From Coriobacteriaceae bacterium (lineage in GTDB: Bacteria; Actinomycetota; Coriobacteriia; Coriobacteriales; Coriobacteriaceae): a stretch of DNA of 64,000 nucleotides. Below are positions 42,210 through 49,776 of the stretch, in pieces. The position numbers and the translations under genes are program-made. The stretch spans positions 496,001 to 560,000 of the forward strand of contig DAJPFV010000001.1 in assembly GCA_025993015.1 (NCBI GenBank), written 5' to 3'. The notes below the pieces were generated by a model. That model ran no database searches and was not told the DNA's origin. It saw only the letters and a list, made by a program, of their open reading frames with translations. Numbering within the stretch: the stretch's first letter is position 1; every line of letters starts with the position of its first letter.

Positions 42210-44207
42210 ATGGCAAAAAACACCGCAAACTATGGTAACGACAGTATCCGCCAGCTCAAGGACGAGGAGCGCGTACGCCTGCGCCCCGCCGTCATCTTTG
42301 GCTCGGACGGACTCGACGGCTGCGCGCATGCCGCCTTCGAGATCCTGTCCAACGCCGTTGACGAGGCGCGCCAGGGCTACGGCAAGCTCATCACCCTTAC
42401 CGCCTTTCGCGATGGTTCCATTCAGGTAGAGGACAACGGCCGCGGCTGCCCGCTCGACTGGAACCCCTCCGAGAAGCGCTTTAACTGGGAGCTCGTCTTT
42501 TGCGAGCTCTACGCAGGTGGCAAATACAACAACAACCAGGGCGGCGACTACGACTTCTCGCTCGGTACCAACGGCCTGGGCTCGTGCGCGACCCAGTACG
42601 CCTCCGAATACATGGACGTCACGGTTTGGCGCGACGGCAACAAGTACTCCCTGCACTTTAAAAAGGGCAAGGTCGTTGGCGCCAAAAAGAAGGCACTCGA
42701 GATTGAGCCCAGCGACGAGGACCGTACCGGCACCACCATCAAATGGCGCCCCGATCTTGAGGTCTTTACCTCCATCAGCATCCCCCACGATTGGTATCGC
42801 GAGACCATGCGCCGCCAGGCCGTGGTCAACGCCAACGTGACCTTCCGCCTGCGCATTGAGGGCGACGATGGCGAGTTTTCCGAAGAGGACTTTTGCTATC
42901 CCAAGGGCATCGAAGACTACGTGCTCGAGAAGGTCGGTACCGACTACCTCACCGAGCCCTTCTTTATCGAGGCCGACCGTCGCGGTCGCGATCGCGAGGA
43001 CCTGCCCGACTACAATGTAAAGATCACCGCGTGCATGTGCTTCTCGCGCACCTTCATGATGCAGGAGTACTACCACAACTCATCGTGGCTCGAGAATGGC
43101 GGCTCGCCCGAGAAGGCCGCCCGCAGTGCTCTGACCAGTGCCATCGATGCTTACATTAAGCAACAGGGCAAGTACAACAAAAACGAGAGCGGCATTAAGT
43201 GGCAGGACGTCCAGGACTGTCTGGTGCTGGTGACCAACTGCTTCTCCACCCAGACGTCCTATGAAAACCAGACTAAGAAGGCCATCAACAACCGCTTTAT
43301 CCAGCAGGCTATGACGGCCTTCTTTAAGGAGCGGCTCTCGACCTACCTAATCGAGAACAAAGACGCCGCCAACAAGATTCTGGAGCAGGTGCTCATCAAC
43401 AAGCGCTCGCGCGAGAACGCCGAGAAAACGCGTCAGAGCATCAAGACCAACCTGCAGCAGAAGACCGACATGGCCAACCGCGTGCAGAAGTTCATCGACT
43501 GCCGCTCCAAGGACAAGGACCGTCGCGAGATCTACATCGTAGAGGGCGACTCGGCAGCAGGCGCCATCCGCACCTCGCGCGATGCCGAGTTCCAAGGTGT
43601 TATGCCCGTCCGAGGCAAGATCCTCAACTGCCTGAAAGAGGACTACCCGCGCATCTTTAAGTCCGACATCATCATGGACCTCATGCGCGTGCTGGGCTGC
43701 GGCGTGGAGATCAAAGACAAGCGCATCAAGAACCTTGGTGCCTTCGACCTAGACAACCTCAACTGGAACAAGGTCATCATCTGTACGGACGCCGACGTCG
43801 ACGGTTACCACATCCGCACGCTCGTACTCACCATGCTCTATCGACTGGTGCCCACGCTTATCGACGAGGGCTACGTCTATATCGCCGAGTCGCCACTCTA
43901 CGAGATCAACTGCAAAGAGAAGACCTACTTTGCCTACACCGAGCTCGAGAAGAACGGCATTCTTAAGGAGATCGGCGACCAGAAGTGCTCCATCAACCGC
44001 TCCAAGGGTCTTGGTGAGAACGACCCGGACATGATGTGGCTCACCACCATGAACCCCGAGACGCGTCGCCTGATCAAGGTGGAGCCCGAGGACGTCACCA
44101 AGATGGAAACCATGTTCAACCTTTTGCTGGGCAACGACGAGGCGGGCCGCAAGCGCCATATCTCCGAGCACGGCAAGGAATACCTGGACCAGCTGGACCT
44201 GCAATAG
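42210..44207 (+). CDS. parE: Type II topoisomerase subunit B (ParE/GyrB-like)
   Basis: The 665-residue protein carries the GHKL ATPase motifs SNAVDEAR, VEDNGRGCPLDW and SLGTNGLGS. A transducer domain and the TOPRIM motifs EGDSAAGAI with DADVDGYHI follow, and PVRGKILN marks the metal site region. It lacks the long insert of proteobacterial GyrB. The matching A subunit follows 45 bp later. Chromosomes of this type usually keep gyrBA near the origin, so this pair is more likely topoisomerase IV, which decatenates sister chromosomes, but sequence alone does not fully exclude a second gyrase. Confidence 0.88.
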   Translation: MAKNTANYGNDSIRQLKDEERVRLRPAVIFGSDGLDGCAHAAFEILSNAVDEARQGYGKLITLTAFRDGSIQVEDNGRGCPLDWNPSEKRFNWELVFCELYAGGKYNNNQGGDYDFSLGTNGLGSCATQYASEYMDVTVWRDGNKYSLHFKKGKVVGAKKKALEIEPSDEDRTGTTIKWRPDLEVFTSISIPHDWYRETMRRQAVVNANVTFRLRIEGDDGEFSEEDFCYPKGIEDYVLEKVGTDYLTEPFFIEADRRGRDREDLPDYNVKITACMCFSRTFMMQEYYHNSSWLENGGSPEKAARSALTSAIDAYIKQQGKYNKNESGIKWQDVQDCLVLVTNCFSTQTSYENQTKKAINNRFIQQAMTAFFKERLSTYLIENKDAANKILEQVLINKRSRENAEKTRQSIKTNLQQKTDMANRVQKFIDCRSKDKDRREIYIVEGDSAAGAIRTSRDAEFQGVMPVRGKILNCLKEDYPRIFKSDIIMDLMRVLGCGVEIKDKRIKNLGAFDLDNLNWNKVIICTDADVDGYHIRTLVLTMLYRLVPTLIDEGYVYIAESPLYEINCKEKTYFAYTELEKNGILKEIGDQKCSINRSKGLGENDPDMMWLTTMNPETRRLIKVEPEDVTKMETMFNLLLGNDEAGRKRHISEHGKEYLDQLDLQ

Positions 44208-44252
44208 CAGCAAATCGATAACGACGGCCCATAAGAAGTTCAAGAGGAAATC

Positions 44253-46493
44253 GTGGCAAAGAAGAAGACGAAGAACCAGCCAAAGAAAAAGCAGGTCAAC
44301 GCCGAGAACGTCATCGGCCTGCACTCCGAGGTCACCGACCAGCCGATTACGCAGACGCTCGAGGTCAACTACATGCCTTACGCCATGAGCGTCAACGTCT
44401 CGCGTGCATTCCCCGAGATTGACGGCTTTAAGCCCTCGCATCGCAAACTGCTCTACACCATGTACAAGATGGGTCTGCTCAAGGGCGAGCGCCAGAAGAG
44501 CGCCAACATCGTGGGCCAGACCATGAAGCTCAACCCGCACGGCGACGCCGCGATCTACGAGACGATGGTGCGTCTGGCAACCGGCAATGAGGCGCTGCTC
44601 GCGCCGTTCGTTGAGTCGAAGGGCAACTTTGGCAAATACTATTCGGGCGACCTGAGCTACGCCGCCTCGCGTTATACCGAGGCCAAGCTCTCCCCCATCA
44701 GCGCCGAGATCTTCAAGGACATCGACAAGGACCCGGTCGACTTCGTCGACAGCTACGACGGCGCCATGAAGGAGCCGCGCCTGCTGCCCACCACGTTCCC
44801 CAATATCCTCGTCTCGGCCAACAAGGGCATCGGCGTCGCCATGGCATCCGATATCTGCGGTTTCAACCTCAACGAGGTCTGTACCGCCACAATGCATTAC
44901 CTGCAGGATCCCGACTGCGATCTGCTCGAGTACATGCCCATGCCCGACTTCTCAACCGGCGGCGAAATTATCTACCGCCGCGAGGAGATGGAAAAGATTA
45001 TCGAGACCGGTCTTGGCAGCTTCCAGATCCGCTCCCGCTGGCGCTGGATTCCCGAAGAGCGCATCATCGAGGTTTATGAGATCCCCTACACCACCAAGAC
45101 CGATGTCATCATCGAACGCATCGTCAAGCTCTCCAAAGAGGGCAAGGTCAAGGAGATCGCTGATATCCGCGACGAGACCGACCTCTCGGGCTTGCGCATC
45201 GCCATCGACCTTAAGCGCGGTGTCGACCCCGACAAGCTCATGGCCAAGCTCTATCGCTCGACCACGCTGCAGGATTCGTTCTCTTGCAACTTCAACGTGC
45301 TGGTCGACGGCTATCCCCGCGTCATGGGCGTGCGCCAGATCCTGCACGAGTGGGTTGCGTGGCGCATTCAGTCCACGCGTCGCCGCATTAACTTTGACCT
45401 GGGTAAAAAGTCCGAGCGCCTGCACCTGCTGCACGGCCTCGAGGCGATCCTGCTCGACATCGACAAGGCCATCGCCATCATCCGCGGCACCAAGCTCGAG
45501 GCCGAGGTCGTACCCAACCTTATGAAGGGTTTCGACATCGATGAGACCCAGGCCGAGTTTGTTGCCGAGCTCAAGCTCCGCAACATCAACGAGGAGTACA
45601 TTCTCAACCGCACCAAGGACATCGCCAAGCTCGAAGGCGAGATTGCCGAGCTCGAGGAAATCCTCTCGAGCGAGGAGAATATCAAGAAGGTCATCAGCGA
45701 CGAGCTGGCCGCCGTCAACAAGAAGTACGTGATGCCGCGCCGCACGGGCAGGATCGAGCCCCACGAGGTTGTCGAGGTGAGCCTGGAGCCCGAGGTCGAG
45801 GAGTACCCAGTGACCATCATGCTCTCGCGCGACGGCTACCTCAAGAAGATGACGGACCGTGTGCTCAAGAAGGCTGCCACGCTCAAGTACAAGGACGGCG
45901 ACAAGCCCTTTATCGAGTTCCCATCCTCCAACACGCACGAGCTGCTCGTGTTTACCAACAAGAGCCAGGTGTACAAGTGCAAGGTCGCGCAGTTTGAGGA
46001 CACCAAGTCGGCCCAGCTGGGCTCGTACCTGCCGACCGATCTTGAGATGGAACCCGACGAGAGCGTCATCTGGGTTATCGACCCCGAGGACTACAAGGCT
46101 GACGCGCTGTTTGTCTTTGAAAACGGCCGCGTGGTGCGCGTCACGCTTTCCGGATACGTCACCAAGACCAACCGCAAGCGCCTCAAAAACGCCATCTACG
46201 GCGGCAGCAAGTTGCTGTATGCCCAGGTGCTCAAAGAGGACCGCGACATTGCGCTGGTCTCGAGCGACTACCGCCTGATGAACTTCAACACGTCGTTGCT
46301 CAAGACCAAGACGACCACCAACACGCAGGGCGTCCAGGCATTCACGGCCAAGAAGGGCCGCTCGGTCACCACGGTCGGCACGACCGAGGACATCCTCGGC
46401 ACCGGCGTCTCGGCCGAAAAGTTCACCGCGCAGAGCCTCCCCTCTGCCGGCGCCCTCATGAAAGAAAACGACATGCCGAGCCTGTTTGACTAA
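44253..46493 (+). CDS. parC: Type II topoisomerase subunit A (ParC/GyrA-like)
   Basis: The 746-residue product has MPYAMSVNVSRAFPEIDGFKPSHRK, GDAAIYETMVRLA, and the catalytic tyrosine in YAASRYTEAKL. The coiled-coil tower (AKLEGEIAELEEILSSEENIK) and a beta-pinwheel C-terminal domain with short blades follow. The GyrA box QRRGGKG is not seen, favouring topoisomerase IV over gyrase. AAGAGGA precedes the GTG/ATG region, and the basic N-terminus AKKKTKNQPKKKQ is an unusual extension that may bind DNA. Confidence 0.88.
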   Translation: MAKKKTKNQPKKKQVNAENVIGLHSEVTDQPITQTLEVNYMPYAMSVNVSRAFPEIDGFKPSHRKLLYTMYKMGLLKGERQKSANIVGQTMKLNPHGDAAIYETMVRLATGNEALLAPFVESKGNFGKYYSGDLSYAASRYTEAKLSPISAEIFKDIDKDPVDFVDSYDGAMKEPRLLPTTFPNILVSANKGIGVAMASDICGFNLNEVCTATMHYLQDPDCDLLEYMPMPDFSTGGEIIYRREEMEKIIETGLGSFQIRSRWRWIPEERIIEVYEIPYTTKTDVIIERIVKLSKEGKVKEIADIRDETDLSGLRIAIDLKRGVDPDKLMAKLYRSTTLQDSFSCNFNVLVDGYPRVMGVRQILHEWVAWRIQSTRRRINFDLGKKSERLHLLHGLEAILLDIDKAIAIIRGTKLEAEVVPNLMKGFDIDETQAEFVAELKLRNINEEYILNRTKDIAKLEGEIAELEEILSSEENIKKVISDELAAVNKKYVMPRRTGRIEPHEVVEVSLEPEVEEYPVTIMLSRDGYLKKMTDRVLKKAATLKYKDGDKPFIEFPSSNTHELLVFTNKSQVYKCKVAQFEDTKSAQLGSYLPTDLEMEPDESVIWVIDPEDYKADALFVFENGRVVRVTLSGYVTKTNRKRLKNAIYGGSKLLYAQVLKEDRDIALVSSDYRLMNFNTSLLKTKTTTNTQGVQAFTAKKGRSVTTVGTTEDILGTGVSAEKFTAQSLPSAGALMKENDMPSLFD

Positions 46494-46525
46494 AACAACG
46501 GCGACCGAACCGTCATGAGCTCGCA

Positions 46526-46575
46526 AAACGACGAGGCCCGGAACGCAGTAGCACTGCGTCCGGGCCTCGTCGTTT
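46526..46575. terminator. Terminator after the topoisomerase operon
   Basis: AAACGACGAGGCCCGG and CCGGGCCTCGTCGTTT form a long stem with an inner CGCAG/CTGCG extension, ending in TTT. It may also serve the converging flavodoxin gene. Confidence 0.88.
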
Positions 46576-46632
46576 CTCATCGCGGGCATTTTTCCGCGTT
46601 TAAAGTTAGCAGCAACCGGCCCTCGCCTGCCC

Positions 46633-47163
46633 TTAGGCAAGCCTACGAGCAAGCTCGCGCACCTCTTCCAGCTTGGGTGACGAGGCCATGCTGTCGCGCT
46701 CGGTCATGCCGCTGATAGTGACGATGCCCTGGTCGTCCCACTTGCAGTAAGCGCAAGTGGCCTTGTACATAGCAATCGCCGCGTCATAGACCCCATCGCT
46801 ATGGCTGTCGAGGAGCAGAGCCGTCTTGGCAAACGGAAATCCCGTAGCACCGAAGGCATACAGGCGATCGATGGCGATCTTCTCCTGCGCGGTGATGTCA
46901 AACCAGTAGATGGGCGAGGCGAAAACGACCATGTCGGCCTCTTTGAGCGACTCGATCACACCGGCCATCCCGTCCTTCTGCACGCATTCACCCTTATGGG
47001 CAAAGCAGTACTGGCACCCCAGGCAGCCGCCGATCTTCTTGCTGGCAACACGAATGACTTCCACCGTATGACCGCTCTCACGCGCAGTCTCTGCAAATGC
47101 GTCGACCATGGTGTCGGTATTGGCACCTTTGCGAGGGCTGCCGCTCAGTACAACGATATTCAT
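46633..47163 (-). CDS. Flavodoxin-fold NAD(P)H-dependent FMN reductase
   Basis: The 176-residue protein begins MNIVVLSGSPRKGANTDTM, the FMN phosphate loop. GCLGCQYCFAHKGECV is a cysteine-rich stretch like that of iron-sulfur flavoproteins, and VFASPIYWFDITAQEK is the flavin-binding region. Such proteins reduce quinones, nitro groups or other small acceptors. GGGAGAAGG precedes the ATG. A related but frameshifted gene lies upstream on the same strand. Confidence 0.87.
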   Translation of the reverse strand: MNIVVLSGSPRKGANTDTMVDAFAETARESGHTVEVIRVASKKIGGCLGCQYCFAHKGECVQKDGMAGVIESLKEADMVVFASPIYWFDITAQEKIAIDRLYAFGATGFPFAKTALLLDSHSDGVYDAAIAMYKATCAYCKWDDQGIVTISGMTERDSMASSPKLEEVRELARRLA

Positions 47164-47375
47164 AGCCTTCTCCCTCCTTCGTACCGCAGGCGCGCGGCAC
47201 GCAGCTTGTTTTAACCAAAACAGATGGAGCTATTCAATCGCTTGCGAATCAAATATTTTGTTCAAGCGTTCCAGGCACAATCTCATTGGCCGATTGCTCC
47301 TCCGCCGGCTTGATTCAAATTTACGTGATCACATCCGAAAAAACCAATCCGCATTTGCGCGGCCAAGCAGCCCGC

Positions 47376-47911
47376 CTAGATTTCCATGCCCATTCGTCGC
47401 GCCTGCTCCAGTGCAGGGTGCCCGGCGATTTCGCCCACGCCGCTCACGCCGCCGGCGAAAACCGTTCCGGCGAGCGCGCGACGGGGGAAACAGTCAACCC
47501 AGCCTCGTACGGCTTTCTCCGTTCCCTCGAAGGTCGAGCGCCCGCCCTCCGCCGCCGCTGCCAATAGATACACCTCGGTAAATGCATAATCGGAGCCGAA
47601 GAGCGGGTTGGCGCGGTCCAGCATGGTCTTGAGCTGCCCGCAGACGCTGTAGTAGACGGGCGTTGCGACACCAGAACATCGGCGTCGTGCATCTTGGCGG
47701 CAATTTCCACAGCATCGTCTTGGATGACGCAGCGCCCCAGCTTTAGGCAGGCAAGGCAGCCCCTGCCGAAGCCCAGCTGCTTTTCGCGCAGGAGCACGGT
47801 CTCCACGCTGTGGCCCGCCTCCCGCGCGCCGTTGGCGAAGGCGTCCGCCAGCGTCTCGGAATTGCCATTCTTTCGCGGACTCGAAGAAACCACCAAAACC
47901 TTTTTGCCCAT
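47376..47911 (-). pseudogene. Flavodoxin-fold NAD(P)H oxidoreductase gene with one frameshift
   Basis: From the ATG at 47911 the frame encodes MGKKVLVVSSSPRKNGNSET and GCLACLKLGRCVIQDD, then breaks after DADVLV near 47667. Restoring one T (GTGTCGCA to GTGTTCGCA) continues as ATPVYYSVCGQLKTMLDR and ends EQARRMGMEI at 47376. Apart from that single base the gene looks intact at about 178 codons. It is either a recent pseudogene or a base-call error. A divergent MerR gene 99 bp away probably regulated it. Confidence 0.8.
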
Positions 47912-47962
47912 GACGGAGCACCCCTTGCACTCCCTATTTGCATTGACGAAAATGACGGTATT

Positions 47963-47982
47963 ACCTAAACCTGACTTTAGGT
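47963..47982. promoter_or_regulatory. MerR-type operator in the divergent promoter
   Basis: ACCTAAA (47963-47969) and TTTAGGT (47976-47982) are perfect arms with a 6-bp spacer. On the minus strand TTGACC overlaps one arm as a -35 element, the usual MerR placement between -35 and -10. Confidence 0.7.
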
Positions 47983-48010
47983 CAAGCTTCAACTTGAAAA
48001 TGAATGGAGG

Positions 48011-48454
48011 ATGCGCGTGTACACAATCGGACAGGTGGCGGAGATGTTCGGTTTGCCCACCTCAACACTGCGGTATTACGACAAACAGGGGCTGTTCCCG
48101 GAATTGAAGCGGGCGTCCGGTATTCGCCAATTCGGCGATACGGAACTCGAGGCGCTTCGGGTCATCGAATGCCTGAAGAAGGCGGGGATGGAGATCAAGG
48201 ACATCCGGCTGTTCATGGAATGGTGCGCGGAGGGCCCATCGACTTATCCCAAACGCAAGGCCATGTTCGAGGAGCGGAAGGCCCACATGGAGTCGGAGAT
48301 CGCGAACATGAACCGCGCGCTGGATATGCTGAAGTTCAAATGCTGGTACTACGAGCAGCTGAATCAGGGCAACGACGAGGCTGAGCTGAAGGCGCTCATT
48401 CCCGACGGCTTGCCAGAAGAAATCAAAGAGGCCTACGAAAACGCACACGCTTGA
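48011..48454 (+). CDS. MerR-family regulator (oxidoreductase-linked)
   Basis: The 147-residue protein starts MRVYTIGQVAEMFGLPTSTL with RYYDKQGLFPELKR, the MerR winged helix. A dimerisation coiled coil (ERKAHMESEIANMNRALDML) and an effector tail with a single Cys (FKCWYYEQL) follow. It matches the clade found beside flavodoxin-type oxidoreductases and is divergent from one. Confidence 0.9.
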   Translation: MRVYTIGQVAEMFGLPTSTLRYYDKQGLFPELKRASGIRQFGDTELEALRVIECLKKAGMEIKDIRLFMEWCAEGPSTYPKRKAMFEERKAHMESEIANMNRALDMLKFKCWYYEQLNQGNDEAELKALIPDGLPEEIKEAYENAHA

Positions 48455-48651
48455 TAATGCCGCTCGAGGTCCAGCAGGTCGATGTAGACGTTGTTGGAGG
48501 ACGAGTCCTTCCGCGCAACGGAGGCGGAGAACGCCTTCATGAGCTCGGACTTGCCGGAGCGGCGCATCCCCGTGATCACCTTGATGTCCCGGGTGCCCTC
48601 AAGCGCCCAAAGCCGCTACAGGTACGTGTTGCGGTCTACCCAGGCCATCAT
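48455..48651 (-). pseudogene. N-terminal remnant of a GMRRSGKS-type AAA/DUF4143 ATPase
   Basis: From the ATG at 48651 the minus strand reads MMAWVDRNTYL, an in-frame TAG, then RLWALEGTRDIKVITGMRRSGKSEL (Walker A) and NNVYIDLLDLE before running into the MerR gene end. It is truncated after about 60 residues and has an internal stop. Confidence 0.72.
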
Positions 48652-48716
48652 CCGCTCCTTCCGGTTTCGAAACTCGAATTCTTTTAAAGTTTCGAAACCG
48701 GGAAGGCAATATCTCG

Positions 48717-48786
48717 GTGACCAGCACGACTTTGCCCTGCTTGAGCAGTTTGTCGATGGTCTGCTCGATTTCCCTGGCTATATACA
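48717..48786 (-). pseudogene. N-terminal scrap of a second DUF4143 ATPase
   Basis: Starting with GTG at 48786, VYIAREIEQTIDKLLKQGK and VVLVT match the first 24 residues of the intact ATPase at 61188-62402, then homology stops just before the Walker A site. Its 5' region (to about 48880) is also duplicated. Confidence 0.78.
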
Positions 48787-48787
48787 C

Positions 48788-48818
48788 AACGCCTCCCGTC
48801 TTTCCGATGGGAGGCGTT
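48788..48818 (-). promoter_or_regulatory. Start-codon hairpin, copy A
   Basis: AACGCCTCCC and GGGAGGCGTT pair; on the minus strand the 3' arm contains the GGGAGG ribosome-binding site just before the GTG start. The equivalent in copy B (62401-62434) has T-A where this has C-G. Confidence 0.65.
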
Positions 48819-48842
48819 ATTTCACTTGCTTTTATTGTGGTC

Positions 48843-48869
48843 AAATTTAGGAATGCAATTCCTAAATTT
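48843..48869. repeat. AAATTTAGGAAT palindrome, copy A
   Basis: AAATTTAGGAAT and ATTCCTAAATTT around GCA, immediately after the stop of the MerR gene that begins at 49669. Copy B at 62457 has GGG/CCC in place of AGG/CCT. Confidence 0.7.
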
Positions 48870-48877
48870 CTCTATTC

Positions 48878-49669
48878 CTACTCAATAGGCAAATACGCAC
48901 GCACGTACCTATGGTAACCGGCCGAATCGAACGTTCGCGCCAGCAGCAAGCCATGAAGGGGCCCTGCTATCGTGTAGCCATCATCTACAGCGCATTTCAC
49001 GAAGCCGGAAAAGAGGTCGGCCCCAAACCCGCCGCGGTCACCGGCGTCGAGCACCGTCGAGAGCGTCCGCGACGGTGCAAGCTCCACAACGCCCTCGCGC
49101 CCGCATTCCTCACCCAGTTCCCTATACGCCTCGAGCCGCATGGCCGACCCCCAAAAATACCGCCGTTCGCCGGCCACGGGAAACCAGAAGTAGGGCTTCA
49201 TAAGCGCGGCGTTTCGGTTTGCGAAGGCGACGGCGTCGGTGCATATATCCGCAGGCAAACGATGCTCCTCGCGCTCTACGACGTAGATGCAGCCCGCAAA
49301 GTCGCGCTCCTCCACAACGCCCAGGTCGCTCTCGCTGGAACGCAGTTCCTCCATAAAGCGGCTGTGCTCGCTCAGGGCGAGCTCACGCCGACGCAGGTCG
49401 TGGCGCATCTCTTCCTCGCGTCGGGCAAGCTGGCTCTCGATATCCCCCGGCGTGCGCGCCGTGAGCAGCTCCTGCACCTCCGCTAGCGAGAAACCCATGG
49501 CCTGATAGTACTTGCAGTCCCACAGCAGGTTCATCTGCCAGTCGTCGTAGTAGCGGTACCCATTGCCTGGATCGATCTCGGGCTGGATGATCCCGCGTTT
49601 CTCATACAGGCGCAGCGCGTCGCGGGTGAAGCCCAGCTTTTGGCGAATGTCTTTTTGCGTGTACCGCAT
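48878..49669 (-). CDS. MerR-family regulator with long effector domain
   Basis: The 263-residue protein has an N-terminal MerR domain (FTRDALRLYEKRGIIQPEI, YYDDWQMNLLWDCKYYQAMGF). A coiled coil (ARREEEMRHDLRRRELALSE) and a 140-residue C-terminal domain with GCIYVVEREEHRLP and FWFPVAGERRYFWG follow. That tail resembles a GyrI-like small-molecule domain but is not certain. It is divergent from the enoate reductase gene at 49777 with 107 bp between, so it probably controls it. Confidence 0.87.
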   Translation of the reverse strand: MRYTQKDIRQKLGFTRDALRLYEKRGIIQPEIDPGNGYRYYDDWQMNLLWDCKYYQAMGFSLAEVQELLTARTPGDIESQLARREEEMRHDLRRRELALSEHSRFMEELRSSESDLGVVEERDFAGCIYVVEREEHRLPADICTDAVAFANRNAALMKPYFWFPVAGERRYFWGSAMRLEAYRELGEECGREGVVELAPSRTLSTVLDAGDRGGFGADLFSGFVKCAVDDGYTIAGPLHGLLLARTFDSAGYHRYVRAYLPIE

Positions 49670-49776
49670 GGATTATCTCCCCAAACCGCTTGACCTGGGT
49701 GTTGCCCCCACCTTGAACATTAATCACATAGTACATGGGCGCAGTATGCGCGCGCCACGATTTCTTGGAGGTAGTA

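Noticed and set aside
44952..46652. A 566-codon minus-strand frame across parC
   Set aside because: Antisense of an unmistakable topoisomerase subunit.
49670..49776. Possible MerR operator between the MerR gene and the first enoate reductase
   Set aside because: TTGACC and a GGGTG/CCCACC-like pairing are present, but the arms are imperfect and I could not define a site.
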